Notes under the pieces: model-generated
The model's database searches: none
The model's input: the letters and a program-made list of their open reading frames with translations, nothing else
What the model was told of the DNA's origin: nothing
Shown: positions 36,778 to 46,954 of the stretch, piece by piece
Layout of the letters: every line of letters starts with the position of its first letter
How positions within the stretch are numbered: position 1 is the stretch's first letter
Made by a program: the position numbers and the translations under genes
From: Megasphaera hutchinsoni
GTDB lineage: Bacteria; Bacillota; Negativicutes; Veillonellales; Megasphaeraceae
Length of the DNA: 64,000 bases
Assembly (NCBI RefSeq): GCF_001553405.1
Contig: NZ_KQ960952.1
Coordinates: 305,109 to 369,108, forward strand
Direction of reading: 5' to 3'

Positions 36778-39700
36778 TTATGTTCCTTCTTTCATAATAT
36801 CATCAATTTTTATACTTACTAACCGAGATACACCCTTTTCTTCCATCGTAATTCCCTGTAACGTCTTAGCCGCCTCCATTGTCTTACGCCGATGCGTAAT
36901 GACAATAAATTGCGTTTTATCTGTATATTTTTGCAGATACTGAGCTAACCGTTCAACATTCGCTTCATCTAAAGCTGCATCCACCTCATCAACAAAGCAA
37001 AAAGGTGCCGGATGATATGCTAAAAAGGCCAATAATAACGCAATAACAGTCAACGCTCGTTCTCCTCCTGATAAAAGGGACAAGGCTTGTTTTTTCTTTC
37101 CTGGTGGTGAAATCAACATGTCTACCCCCGATTGCAAGACCTCTTTTTCATCAGACAAGACTAACTGAGCCATACCCCCACCAAAAAGCCGACTAAAAAT
37201 CGTTTGAAAATGCTTTCCTATCACGTCAAAAGCCTGACTGAATTGCAAGGCCATAGCTGCATCAATATCTTTAATAAGATGTTGCAACTGTTGCCGCGAA
37301 ACTTCTAAGTCTTCACATTGGCGATCATAAAATTTCTGCTGTTCAAGCGCCGTTTGATATGCTTCTTCTGCATTCGGATTGACCACCCCTAATGTCGCTA
37401 ATTGCTGTTGTAATACCTGCACCTGTTGTTGTAACGCTTGTAAAGAGCCCTCTTTTTTCTGCTCCATTGCCTGTTGCCGTGTAAAACCTTGTCGAGCCAG
37501 CAACGCTTCAAAATGACGAATTTCAGCACTGTACTTTTCTATCTTCATCTCACTTCGATGCAACCGCTCTTCCCATTCCTGCACATGCAAACGCAATTCT
37601 GCTAATTGTGCATCATACGCACTACTCTGCTCAAAATGACCTTGGCGAATACGATAAAACTGCTCTTTTTCCTTATCTTTTTCCTGTACTTCCTGTTCTT
37701 TTCGTTCAATCGTAACCGTACAATCTTGAAGTATCTGCACCGTTTCCTCTAATTGCTTTTTCCCTTGCTCATATCTGATGCCAAGCCGTGCTTCATCAGC
37801 CTTCAAATCATGCTGTCGTTGTACTGCCTCTACACCTTGTCTTTCCCCCTGTTTAATTTGCTCTTCCAAAGTTGCCACAGCGACCTGACTTTCTGTTAAA
37901 TCCTGTCGATACTGCTGTATCGCCGCAAGTACTTCTTTACGTTGATGCTGCAAATCATCTCCATCCTCTTCAGAAAAATCTATCAGTTGATGCAACGCTT
38001 CTTCCTTTGCCACTACCATCGCCTGCACCGTACGCCTTTCTTGATCTATTTTTTCATAGCGTTGTTGCAAGTCGTGTGTACGTGCTTGCAGTAACTGCCT
38101 ATCTTTTTCTGCATGCATACGCTGTAAAGAAATATCGTGCAATTGTCTTTCACAAACATCTTGTGCTTGCTGTATGTCCTCATATTGACTCCGTATAGTC
38201 GCAAGTGCTTGAGCTTGCTGAGAAACATTCGCTTCCACCATTTCGCCCTCAGTCCGCAAGGTGTTACAGGTTTGCTCTAATGAACAAACCAAAGCATGAC
38301 GCCGTACAAGCGATCCCTCTTGCCGCCCCATACTACCTCCCGTCATCGCACCGCCTGGATGAAACAGCGTGCCATCAAGACATACCATGCGTAACCGTTG
38401 TCCATATTTACGTGCAACTTTCGCCGCCATATCAACAGAAGACGCAACAATCGTTTTTCCTAACAAAGAAGAAAAAACCACAGCATAACGTTCGTCATAC
38501 GTCAATAATTCATGGGCAAAACCGATAATGCCCTCTTCTTTTACCGCTGCTAGTTCCACGTTAGAAGGATGCCGCGGCTGTATCCGATCGAGAGGTAAAA
38601 ACGTAGTTCGCCCAGCCTTCTGCTTTTGCAAATACGCAATAGCTTGCCTTGCATCCCCTTCGTTATTAATGATAATAAAAGTTGCGGCATTACCCAAGGC
38701 GATATCAATTGCCGTTACATAAGCAGAAGGAATATAACAAAGCCTACCAACCATACCGCACAGCGATTGATGCCACGACTCTTTTTCCGCCGCAAAAACA
38801 ACCTTACCGGCTCGCCCAACCCCTTCAAAGGCCTCTTCCATGCTTTGTAACACGTGCACACGCTGTGTCTTTTCTACTAACACTTGCTGTATTTTTTTAT
38901 ATCGTTCATAGACCTTATCATACTGCTGTTGCGATTTTCTCAATAAATTCTCCTTTATTTGTACAGCTGCTTGCAACTGTACAGACCTATCGTACAGCTT
39001 CTTTTCTTTCTCTACCCATGCATCATACGACTGTTGCAACCGTTCTTGCTCCTGGCAACCCGACTGCCAAGCGGTTGACGCTTCTTCCTTATCCTTCCCT
39101 AGGGCCTCTATTTGCTGTTGCAGATGCACTAAATCACGAGCAAGCAATTCTTTTTCCTGCTCATACTGAATGCGTTTATTCCGTTGCTGTCCTAACGCTT
39201 GTGCGAGAGCTTGTTCTTTTACTTCCGCTTCTCCTAACGCCCCTTGCAATAATGCCAACCCCTGTTTTGCCGACTGTAACGCCCGTTGCCGTTGTGCCAT
39301 TTGCTGTTTTTGTGCAGCTACCCGTTTTACATACACCTCTTTTCTATGTGCAAAGGTCTGTTTTTCCTCTTCAATTTCTTTCATCTGTTCTACTAAAATA
39401 GCTTGGCGCTGAATACATGCCTCTTTCCGTTCTTTTAAACTCTCCCAGTCATTATGAACCTGCAACACCTGCTGATCTAATTTTTTCGCTTGCTCCGTAT
39501 CACCTGCAATCTGTTGTAATACGCTCTGCCGCTGCGTTTCTACTTCGGCAATCAGCTGTTGCCCATGCTCAATTTCCTGCTGAACCACTTCCCTGCTCCG
39601 TTCGGCTTTTTCCAACAAACCTTCACTATTACGCAAGGCTTGCAACGTAAGCGAACCTTCATAGGCCAACCGTTCCTTATCTAATGCACGAAAACGCACT

Positions 39701-40335
39701 AAGTTATCTCGTTCCATTTTTAACGGTGCCAATCGATCTTCCAATATCGCCCGCAAATCACCAACCCGTTCTAAATTCCTGGCAGTATCCGCTAATTTTC
39801 GCAAACCCTCCTCTTTGCGACTCTTAAACCTCGTAATTCCAGCAACTTCTTCAAAAATAATCCGACGTTCTTCCGGTTTACTATTTAAAATACGATCCAC
39901 GCGATTTTGCCCAATCACCGCCATCGAATCTTGACCGATACCCGTATCCGCAAATAACGCATGAATATCTTTCAAGCGACAAGCTTTTTTATTTAACAAA
40001 AATTCACTATCACCTGAACGAAACAAACGACGTGTGACCACCACTTCCGTAAAATCAATATCTAACACATGCTCACTATTATCAAAATACAAAGAAACTT
40101 CAGCAACACCCAACGGTCGCCTTATCGTCGTACCAGCAAAAATAATATCTTCGGCCTTTTGCCCCCGCAATTGACGGACATTCTGTTCACCTAACACCCA
40201 ACGCAGGGCATCAGAAATATTACTTTTGCCACTGCCATTAGGTCCTACAATGGCGGTTATCCCCTGATCAAACGTAAGTGTTGTTTTATCGGCAAATGAC
40301 TTAAAGCCGCGTAATTCCATTTTGACTAATTGCAC
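36778..40335 (-). CDS. smc: Chromosome partition protein SMC
   Basis: Condensin ATPase for chromosome organisation, 1185 residues. N-terminal Walker A is GPNGSGKSNISDAL. Two long coiled coils rich in Gln and Glu flank a hinge at about 500-660 (GRAGKVVFAAEKESWHQSLCG to GGSMGRQEG). The C-terminal head has the signature LLSGGERALTVIALL and Walker B FCFVDEVDAALD. The start codon is GTG at 40335, with GAGGAT 7 bases upstream. The coding strand is unusually Gln-rich in the coils, which creates long spurious antisense frames. Confidence 0.97.
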   Translation of the reverse strand: MQLVKMELRGFKSFADKTTLTFDQGITAIVGPNGSGKSNISDALRWVLGEQNVRQLRGQKAEDIIFAGTTIRRPLGVAEVSLYFDNSEHVLDIDFTEVVVTRRLFRSGDSEFLLNKKACRLKDIHALFADTGIGQDSMAVIGQNRVDRILNSKPEERRIIFEEVAGITRFKSRKEEGLRKLADTARNLERVGDLRAILEDRLAPLKMERDNLVRFRALDKERLAYEGSLTLQALRNSEGLLEKAERSREVVQQEIEHGQQLIAEVETQRQSVLQQIAGDTEQAKKLDQQVLQVHNDWESLKERKEACIQRQAILVEQMKEIEEEKQTFAHRKEVYVKRVAAQKQQMAQRQRALQSAKQGLALLQGALGEAEVKEQALAQALGQQRNKRIQYEQEKELLARDLVHLQQQIEALGKDKEEASTAWQSGCQEQERLQQSYDAWVEKEKKLYDRSVQLQAAVQIKENLLRKSQQQYDKVYERYKKIQQVLVEKTQRVHVLQSMEEAFEGVGRAGKVVFAAEKESWHQSLCGMVGRLCYIPSAYVTAIDIALGNAATFIIINNEGDARQAIAYLQKQKAGRTTFLPLDRIQPRHPSNVELAAVKEEGIIGFAHELLTYDERYAVVFSSLLGKTIVASSVDMAAKVARKYGQRLRMVCLDGTLFHPGGAMTGGSMGRQEGSLVRRHALVCSLEQTCNTLRTEGEMVEANVSQQAQALATIRSQYEDIQQAQDVCERQLHDISLQRMHAEKDRQLLQARTHDLQQRYEKIDQERRTVQAMVVAKEEALHQLIDFSEEDGDDLQHQRKEVLAAIQQYRQDLTESQVAVATLEEQIKQGERQGVEAVQRQHDLKADEARLGIRYEQGKKQLEETVQILQDCTVTIERKEQEVQEKDKEKEQFYRIRQGHFEQSSAYDAQLAELRLHVQEWEERLHRSEMKIEKYSAEIRHFEALLARQGFTRQQAMEQKKEGSLQALQQQVQVLQQQLATLGVVNPNAEEAYQTALEQQKFYDRQCEDLEVSRQQLQHLIKDIDAAMALQFSQAFDVIGKHFQTIFSRLFGGGMAQLVLSDEKEVLQSGVDMLISPPGKKKQALSLLSGGERALTVIALLLAFLAYHPAPFCFVDEVDAALDEANVERLAQYLQKYTDKTQFIVITHRRKTMEAAKTLQGITMEEKGVSRLVSIKIDDIMKEGT

Positions 40336-40397
40336 TGCTCTATCCTCTTTCTATCCCTCGCTTAACCCCTGATACAGTAGGGGCAACTATATTGCTT

Positions 40398-40403
40398 ATT
40401 ATA
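40398..40403 (-). promoter_or_regulatory. smc operon extended -10
   Basis: Minus strand TGTTATAAT about 65 bases before the smc GTG, with a weak -35 (TTTAAT). Confidence 0.5.
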
Positions 40404-40459
40404 ACAAATACGACCTTATTATTAAAGCACTTGACACCTACCTTTGCACCGCTTTTGAC

Positions 40460-40488
40460 TTGACGAAACCACTATTTCTGAGTATATT
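40460..40488 (+). promoter_or_regulatory. corA promoter
   Basis: TTGACG (40460-40465), 17-base spacer, TATATT (40483-40488), then a GAAGGGGG ribosome-binding site and the ATG at 40530. Divergent from the smc promoter. Confidence 0.75.
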
Positions 40489-40529
40489 TAATAAAGCATA
40501 TAATACATTATTGAAGGGGGATAACACGC

Positions 40530-41483
40530 ATGATCCAAGTATATAAACACATAACTGGCCACTTAGAAGACAATATTTCCCTTGTAACTGCCGAAAAGGG
40601 TTCATGGATCCATGTCGTAAATCCCAACGCAGATGACTTGCAACTCGTTTCCATGGTTACAGAAATTCCAACAGACGTATTAAAAACGGCATTGGATACG
40701 GAAGAACGTTCTCACGTGGAAATTGAAGATGAATATATATTTGTCGTTATCAATATCCCTATTTTATTAGAAAAAGATAGTTACGACACATTACCACTAG
40801 GTATATTTATTACAGAAGATTTTATCATTACCCTTTGTATTGAAGAAACAGAAGTCATGCGTACCTTTACGGAGAATAAATACCCCCTCTTTTCTACTTT
40901 CAAAAAGACGCGGTTCCTCTTTCAAATTCTACACCGCTCGGCATCCTTATTTTTACGCTACTTAATGCAAATCAATCGGCGGACGGATGATACCGAATCG
41001 ATGCTACGCCATTCCATGCGTAACAAAGACTTTTTTTTATTGCTCGAATTACAAAAATCATTAACCTACTTTACTTCCGCCTTGCGTAGTAACGGCATCG
41101 TAATGGAACGCCTCATGCGTATGCGTCGTAATACAGAATTATATCACTTATTAAAAATGTATGAAGAAGATGAAGATCTATTAGAAGATGTCATCATCGA
41201 AAATAAACAGGCTATCGAAATGGTTGAAATGTATTCTAATATTCTTATCAATATGTCCGATACATTTGCTTCCATCATTTCCAATAATCTCAATATCGTC
41301 ATGAAATTCTTAGCCTCCGTCACCATTATTTTAGCTGTACCAACTATTATTTTTAGCTTTTGGGGTATCAATACGCCCTTACCTTTTTCGGCAAATCCTT
41401 TAGGCTATATTTATGTAATAATTATTTCCCTTATTTTCACGTTCTTAGCTTTTATTCTCTTATGGCGTAAAGATTTATTTTAA
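40530..41483 (+). CDS. CorA family divalent cation transporter with a GIN signature
   Basis: 317 residues: a cytoplasmic alpha/beta N-domain, a long stalk helix (about 150-250) and two C-terminal membrane helices. The membrane signature at the end of the first helix is normally GMN; here it reads WGINTPLPF (about residue 279), a Met-to-Ile change in the selectivity loop. The extracellular stretch NTPLPFSANPLG follows. Mg2+ is the default substrate, but variant loops occur in Zn2+ or Co2+ transporters, so I leave the ion open. Monocistronic, ended by a strong bidirectional hairpin. Confidence 0.9.
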   Translation: MIQVYKHITGHLEDNISLVTAEKGSWIHVVNPNADDLQLVSMVTEIPTDVLKTALDTEERSHVEIEDEYIFVVINIPILLEKDSYDTLPLGIFITEDFIITLCIEETEVMRTFTENKYPLFSTFKKTRFLFQILHRSASLFLRYLMQINRRTDDTESMLRHSMRNKDFFLLLELQKSLTYFTSALRSNGIVMERLMRMRRNTELYHLLKMYEEDEDLLEDVIIENKQAIEMVEMYSNILINMSDTFASIISNNLNIVMKFLASVTIILAVPTIIFSFWGINTPLPFSANPLGYIYVIIISLIFTFLAFILLWRKDLF

Positions 41484-41510
41484 TCGCAATACCAAACTAG
41501 TGAATATAGC

Positions 41511-41557
41511 AACTAAAAAAAATAGCATAGACATCGTCTATGCTATTTTTTTTAGTT
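41511..41557. terminator. Bidirectional terminator corA / TonB receptor
   Basis: A perfect 22-bp stem (41511-41532 with 41536-41557) and a 3-base loop. It has A8 on one side and T8 on the other, so it ends both converging transcripts. Confidence 0.92.
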
Positions 41558-41561
41558 ACCC

Positions 41562-43574
41562 TTATAACTTCCAATCAACGGTCATTCGATAGGATCTACC
41601 ACGAATGTACAAATCTTCCTCTTTCTTATTAAAGAGGTTATCTACACCCATATAAATCGACATTTGTTTATTCCATGTCTTATGAATCCCTAAATCAATC
41701 GTCGGATAGGAAAAAAATACGTCACCCTGGCGACCAGATACAATATAATTTTTTACATATTTTCCAGACAACGTGATTTGTAATGGATTAACGCCATGAT
41801 CATCATACCGCAATTGCACACCCGTCTCTTCTTCTGCCCTACCAAGCAAACGCGTTTTGCTCTTTTTATCTGTCGCATCATTCCAATTATATTGCAAACG
41901 AGCCGTCAAATATTTAGAAAGGTGCGTGCCTAATTCTATTTCTATCCCATTAATTTGGGCCGATCCCACATTATGATACTGATAAAGCCACTTAGGCGGA
42001 TTCACCATATCAGCAGATGGCCGAATCGGCTTAAAGGAAATTAAATTCGATACATCATTATTAAAATAGGTGAATTTAGCGAACATCGAGCCATTATCAC
42101 CTTCTAAGCTAACATCATAACTTCTTGAGTGTTCTGGCTTTAAATCGGGATTTCCAAGCAGTCCCATATATCCCCCATGAACCCAATTCATATATAATTC
42201 ACTAATAGTCGGTGCTTTAAATCCTTTTCCGTAATTCGCTTTCAATTTCCAGATTTTATTCACATCATAAGTAAGACCTAATTTAGGGGTAACTTCCGCC
42301 CCATACTGATAATCATATCCATATCGAAGTGAAGGCAAAAGGAATAATCGATCACTAACTTGCCACTGATCTTCAATATATAGGGCATATGATTTAGTTG
42401 AATATTCTTTCAGTTCTTTGGTCAGTGAAGGTCCTTCAACTTTCTGCCTCATTAATCTTGTTCCAGCATATGATTGTTTTTTATGTTCAAAGCCAAAAGT
42501 TATATTGTGATCATCGTTAATAAACGAAGTATTTCTCACTTCAAATACAGTCGTCTTATATTTTGCAGCATCTATATCACCTGGAACTAATCCTAATTCA
42601 GGCTTATCCGCTAAAGTTCCGCGCGTTAGTTGATGTTTGGTTAATCTATTCGTATAAGCACGAATCATATATTCATTACTTGCCGTTTTGCCAGTAAAAC
42701 TGATACTACCGCCTTGTTCCTTATTCGTAAAACGACTATCCGATGTTACTTTGCCCGTATGCTCACTTTTGCTAGAATTAGGTTTCTTAAATAAATCCGT
42801 TTCTTCCACTAAATTGCTGTCCATACGATGAAGTTCTATCTGCAATTGTTGCTTTGCGGCATTGTCAAAATCATAATTTCCTTTAAACCGATAATTATGC
42901 CGTGTGCCACCACGATCTTTAAATTCAACTTCCCGTAATACCTTTTCAAAATGGGCATCAAGAGAACCTGAAAAATGATTATGCTTACCAAAATCAACTC
43001 GAATAAAACCCGCATTCCGTTTTGTCCCATAACCAAGACCGAATTGAACCCCCGCCTTATGCGATTTTTTTGTGATAATATTGATAACGCCGCCCATCGC
43101 TTCCGAACCATACAAGGAACTACCTGGTCCACGGACAATTTCAATACGCTCAATTTCACTAACATTCAGTCTTTTTAACGCTTCCCCATTCATCGTATCA
43201 CCCGTATCTTCTTGGGCAATCCGCTGGCCATCAATAAGAAATAATGTCTGATTACTAGCCATTCCCCGTATGGCTAAAGCATCCCCGTGAACAGCATGAA
43301 TTATATTTAAACTCAAAGCATATTGCATCACATCGTCTACATTGGTTGCCCCTATCGCTTCAATATCCTTTGCCGTAATAATCTCTACTGCCTGTGGTAC
43401 GAGTCGTACTTTCGCCTTCGTTTTTGTCGCTGTTACGACAACATCCTTAGTTAGTACTTCATCCGTCTTAGAATGCATGTTTGCAGCCATACTAGTAGTT
43501 GAAAAACCTGCTGTCAATGCTAACACTGCCCCTAAAACAAAACAGCGTGTTGCCGTCTTATTCGTCTTTTTCAT
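41562..43574 (-). CDS. TonB-dependent outer-membrane receptor
   Basis: Outer-membrane gated beta-barrel for iron-siderophore, heme or cobalamin uptake, 670 residues from the ATG at 43574 (AGGAGGGG upstream). It has a signal peptide (about 1-30, cut near SMAA). A TonB-box-like DVVVTATKT precedes the plug (EIITAKDIEAIGATNVDDVMQYAL, RGPGSSLYGSEAMGGVINIITKK). The barrel ends in YRMTVDWKL. FKAPTISELY and GNPDLKPEHSRSYD are family barrel motifs. A Fur-like box just upstream points to iron regulation. No exbB, exbD or tonB lies nearby, so energising genes are elsewhere. Ligand unknown. Confidence 0.94.
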   Translation of the reverse strand: MKKTNKTATRCFVLGAVLALTAGFSTTSMAANMHSKTDEVLTKDVVVTATKTKAKVRLVPQAVEIITAKDIEAIGATNVDDVMQYALSLNIIHAVHGDALAIRGMASNQTLFLIDGQRIAQEDTGDTMNGEALKRLNVSEIERIEIVRGPGSSLYGSEAMGGVINIITKKSHKAGVQFGLGYGTKRNAGFIRVDFGKHNHFSGSLDAHFEKVLREVEFKDRGGTRHNYRFKGNYDFDNAAKQQLQIELHRMDSNLVEETDLFKKPNSSKSEHTGKVTSDSRFTNKEQGGSISFTGKTASNEYMIRAYTNRLTKHQLTRGTLADKPELGLVPGDIDAAKYKTTVFEVRNTSFINDDHNITFGFEHKKQSYAGTRLMRQKVEGPSLTKELKEYSTKSYALYIEDQWQVSDRLFLLPSLRYGYDYQYGAEVTPKLGLTYDVNKIWKLKANYGKGFKAPTISELYMNWVHGGYMGLLGNPDLKPEHSRSYDVSLEGDNGSMFAKFTYFNNDVSNLISFKPIRPSADMVNPPKWLYQYHNVGSAQINGIEIELGTHLSKYLTARLQYNWNDATDKKSKTRLLGRAEEETGVQLRYDDHGVNPLQITLSGKYVKNYIVSGRQGDVFFSYPTIDLGIHKTWNKQMSIYMGVDNLFNKKEEDLYIRGRSYRMTVDWKL

Positions 43575-43594
43575 AAATTCCCCTCCTAAGTATA

Positions 43595-43609
43595 TGAAAA
43601 TAATTATCA
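43595..43609 (-). promoter_or_regulatory. Fur-like box upstream of the TonB receptor
   Basis: Minus strand TGATAATTATTTTCA fits the 7-1-7 Fur consensus TGATAATNATTATCA with one mismatch, 20 bases before the ATG. The position suits repression under iron sufficiency. The remaining gap to 43796 is AT-rich and holds no gene. Confidence 0.7.
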
Positions 43610-43794
43610 CTATTCATAGAATAACAAAAGGCATTTTTATTTTCCACTCCATTTAGACCAATAATAGCCCAATAAGACTAATAACAAATATTCTTTATCC
43701 ACATTATCTCAATTTTAACATTTTTATAACAATTATTAAAACGCTATATATATATACAATGTTTAATAAATATTATTTCCTGCTATATTTATAC

Positions 43795-43840
43795 AAAAAA
43801 AGAAACATTAATATGCTTTTATCGCATATTAATGTTTCTT
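43795..43840 (-). terminator. Terminator after pflA
   Basis: Perfect 17-bp stem (43800-43816 with 43824-43840), followed by a run of T on the minus strand. Confidence 0.9.
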
Positions 43841-43843
43841 TAC

Positions 43844-44602
43844 TTATGCCCGCACAAAAGCGCCCATCAACTTTTCCGCTCGTTTTACCTCTTCTGCTGT
43901 AGGTGGATTGACATTCCTTAAGGTATACGGAATATGTAAACGTTCCCATTCAGGTACGCCTAATACATGATAGGGCAACACTTCTACCCGATCGACGTTT
44001 TGCAACGTTTGAATAAATTCTCGCAGTGCAATTAACCCACTTTCTTCATCCGTAAGTCCCGGAACCAATACATGGCGGATCCACATATGTTTTCCTTGAT
44101 CTGATAAATACGTTGCCATATCTAAAATATTTTTATTACTATAACCAGTCAATTTTTTGTGTTTTTCGTCATCCATTTCTTTTAAATCTAAAATGAATAA
44201 ATCAGTCACATCACACAACTGCTTAAACTTAGAAAAAAATGGTTCTTCCCGTGTAAAAGGATTCCCTGCCGTGTCTAGCGTCGTATGTACCCCTATTTTC
44301 TTCGCTAAAGAAAATACAGCTAACACAAAATCGAGTTGTAATAGAGCTTCACCACCACTAATGGTAATACCGCCGCCATTTTTCCAATACGTGCGATATC
44401 GCAAGGCTTCCTTAAAGACATCTTCGGCACTTCGCAACGTGTATTGCTCCTTCTGATTTCCCTGCCATGTTTCAGGATTATGACAATACCGACATCTCAT
44501 CCGACAACCTTGTAAAAAGATAATAAAACGAACTCCTGGTCCATCAACAGCACCGAAAGTTTCAATTGAATGGACTTTACCTAATACGGATTCCGTCATC
44601 AT
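43844..44602 (-). CDS. pflA: Pyruvate formate-lyase activating enzyme
   Basis: Radical SAM enzyme that installs the glycyl radical on PflB, 252 residues. The Fe-S motif CX3CX2C is in CRMRCRYCHNPETW, and the N-terminus GKVHSIETFGAVDGPGVRFIIFLQGC is typical. GGGITISGGEALLQ and HVLVPGLTDEE are conserved. AAAGGAG precedes the ATG. It follows pflB with a hairpin in the gap, consistent with catalytic amounts being enough. Confidence 0.97.
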   Translation of the reverse strand: MMTESVLGKVHSIETFGAVDGPGVRFIIFLQGCRMRCRYCHNPETWQGNQKEQYTLRSAEDVFKEALRYRTYWKNGGGITISGGEALLQLDFVLAVFSLAKKIGVHTTLDTAGNPFTREEPFFSKFKQLCDVTDLFILDLKEMDDEKHKKLTGYSNKNILDMATYLSDQGKHMWIRHVLVPGLTDEESGLIALREFIQTLQNVDRVEVLPYHVLGVPEWERLHIPYTLRNVNPPTAEEVKRAEKLMGAFVRA

Positions 44603-44650
44603 GATTCCACTCCTTTGGCCTTCTTACGATATGGTTTTTAAAAAAGTAGT

Positions 44651-44687
44651 AAAAAACAGCTCCAGCTTTTGCCAGAGCTGTTTTTTT
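44651..44687 (-). terminator. Hairpin between pflB and pflA
   Basis: Stem AAAAAACAGCTC / GAGCTGTTTTTT (44651-44662 with 44675-44686), T-rich on the minus strand. It is a probable partial terminator that keeps pflA expression below pflB. Confidence 0.85.
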
Positions 44688-44695
44688 CTCCCTGC

Positions 44696-46954
44696 TTACA
44701 TATTTTTATGGAAGGTACGATTAATAACATCCAATTGTTGTTCTTTCGTTAAGGAAATAAACTTAACAGCATAACCAGATACACGAATCGTGAAGTTAGC
44801 ATATTCCGGTTTTTCTGGATGTTCCATAGCATCTATCAATTTTTCCTTACCAAACACGTTTACATTCAAATGATGTGCACCTTGATCGAAGTAGCCGTCC
44901 ATGATGCGAACTAAGTTTTCAGCCCGTTCACCATCACTATGTCCTAATGCTTCCGGCGTAATAGATTGCGTATTAGAAATACCATCTAAGGACCATTCAT
45001 ACGGCATCTTCGCAACAGAATTCAAAGATGCGAGCAAGCCATTTTGTTCTGCTCCATAGCTGGGGTTAGCACCCGGTGCAAACGGAGTCCATGCACGACG
45101 TCCATCTGGTAGGTTACCTGTGAATTTACCATATACGACATTCGAGGTAATCGTCAAGATAGATGTAGTCGGTTCAGAGTCACGATAAGTATGACGTTTT
45201 TCGATATCCGACATAAATTCACGCAATACCCATACACCAATATCATCAGCCCGATCATCATCATTACCATATTTCGGGAAATCTCCTTCAATTTGGAAAT
45301 CTTCAGCTAAGCCTTTTTCATTACGAATAACTTTTACTTTTGCATATTTAATAGCTGATAAGGAGTCGATTACATGAGAGAAACCGGCGATACCAGTTGC
45401 AAAGGTACGACGAAGTTTCGTATCCAACAAGGCCATTTCTGCAGCTTCATAATAATATTTATCATGCATATAATGAATCGTATTTAATACATTGACATAC
45501 AAACCAGCTAACCAATCCAGCATCAATTTATATTTATGAACTACTTCATCATAATCAAGATATTCGGACGTAATAGGAGCCAATTCTGGACCTGTCTGAA
45601 TACCAAATTTTTCATCCACACCACCATTAATAGCATATAACAAAGCCTTTGCTAAGTTTGCACGTGCACCAAAGAACTGCATTTCTTTACCTGTCTGTGT
45701 AGCCGATACGCAGCAGCAAATGGAATAATCATCGCCCCATACAGGTTTCATGACATCATCATTTTCATATTGAATAGAACTCGTCATATCCGAAATATGT
45801 GCCGCATACTTTTTAAACGGCATCGGTAACTGGGAAGAATAAAGAACTGTCAAATTCGGTTCTGGTGCAGGTCCCATGTTTTCCAACGTATGTAAGAAAC
45901 GATAATCCGTCTTCGTTACCATAGAACGTCCATCCATGCCAATACCGGCCATTTCCAATGTTGCCCAAACAGGGTCGCCCGAGAACAATTCATTGTACGA
46001 ACGGATACGAGCAAATTTAACCATACGGAATTTCAATGTCAAGTGGTCAATTAATTCTTGTGCTTCTTCTTCTGTAAGTTTTCCTGCTTTTAAATCCCGG
46101 TCGATATAAATATCGAGGAACGTAGAAATACGACCAACGGACATAGCTGCACCATTTTGTGTTTTAATAGCGGCTAAATAACCAAAATATAACCATTGTA
46201 CAGCTTCTCTAGCATTCGTAGCTGGTTTAGAAATATCATAGCCATAAATGTTAGCTAATTCTTTCATTTGTTTTAACGCTTTGATTTGTTCAGAAATTTC
46301 TTCCCGTAAGCGAATAACTTCTTCTGTCATAACGCCATCGTCATTGTATTGTTTATCGTATTCTTTCCACGCAATCAATTGATCGATACCATATAAAGCA
46401 ACACGACGATAATCGCCAACAATACGTCCACGACCATACGCATCAGGCAAACCCGTTACAACATGAGTATGACGAGCACGAATCATTTCATCTGTATACG
46501 CATCAAATACAGCTTCATTATGCGTTTTATGATATTCCGTAAAAATCTTATGCAATTCTGGATTTAATTTGTAATTGTACATTTCCAGTGCTTCTTCTGC
46601 CATTTTAATACCACCATATGGCATAAATGCACGTTTTAACGGTTCATCGGTTTGCAACCCAACGACTTTTTCCAAATCTTTCATAGACGGATCAATATAT
46701 CCTGGTCCGTATGCAGTAATGGAAGAAACCACTTCTGTTTCTTCTTTCAATACGCCACCGTTATCACGTTCTTGCTTTTGATATTCTTGTACTTTTCCCC
46801 AAAGCTTGTTCGTAGCGGCAGTCGGTCCTGTCAAAAAGGATTCGTCCCCATCATAAGGATGATAGTTTTTCTGAATGAAATCACGAACGTTGCATTCTTC
46901 TTTCCACAACCGTCCGTCAAAGCCTTCCCATGCCTTATTTTCTAACATGTGCAT
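44696..46954 (-). CDS. pflB: Pyruvate formate-lyase (formate C-acetyltransferase)
   Basis: Oxygen-sensitive glycyl-radical enzyme that splits pyruvate and CoA into acetyl-CoA and formate, 752 residues. The catalytic cysteine pair lies in [13 protein letters not shown] (about 411-413). The radical glycine is in RVSGYAV (about 726). The C-terminal block [15 protein letters not shown] is conserved. First ATG chosen (AAAGGAC 6-8 bases upstream). It marks mixed-acid style anaerobic metabolism. Confidence 0.97.
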   Translation of the reverse strand: MHMLENKAWEGFDGRLWKEECNVRDFIQKNYHPYDGDESFLTGPTAATNKLWGKVQEYQKQERDNGGVLKEETEVVSSITAYGPGYIDPSMKDLEKVVGLQTDEPLKRAFMPYGGIKMAEEALEMYNYKLNPELHKIFTEYHKTHNEAVFDAYTDEMIRARHTHVVTGLPDAYGRGRIVGDYRRVALYGIDQLIAWKEYDKQYNDDGVMTEEVIRLREEISEQIKALKQMKELANIYGYDISKPATNAREAVQWLYFGYLAAIKTQNGAAMSVGRISTFLDIYIDRDLKAGKLTEEEAQELIDHLTLKFRMVKFARIRSYNELFSGDPVWATLEMAGIGMDGRSMVTKTDYRFLHTLENMGPAPEPNLTVLYSSQLPMPFKKYAAHISDMTSSIQYENDDVMKPVWGDDYSICCCVSATQTGKEMQFFGARANLAKALLYAINGGVDEKFGIQTGPELAPITSEYLDYDEVVHKYKLMLDWLAGLYVNVLNTIHYMHDKYYYEAAEMALLDTKLRRTFATGIAGFSHVIDSLSAIKYAKVKVIRNEKGLAEDFQIEGDFPKYGNDDDRADDIGVWVLREFMSDIEKRHTYRDSEPTTSILTITSNVVYGKFTGNLPDGRRAWTPFAPGANPSYGAEQNGLLASLNSVAKMPYEWSLDGISNTQSITPEALGHSDGERAENLVRIMDGYFDQGAHHLNVNVFGKEKLIDAMEHPEKPEYANFTIRVSGYAVKFISLTKEQQLDVINRTFHKNM

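Noticed and set aside
38682..39401. 239-residue open frame on the plus strand
   Set aside because: It is antisense to the coiled coil of smc. The Gln/Glu-rich coil makes long open antisense frames, and there is no ribosome-binding site or recognisable product.
43695..43703. Single perfect DnaA box upstream of the TonB receptor
   Set aside because: Isolated, with no second box or repeats nearby; expected by chance in AT-rich DNA.
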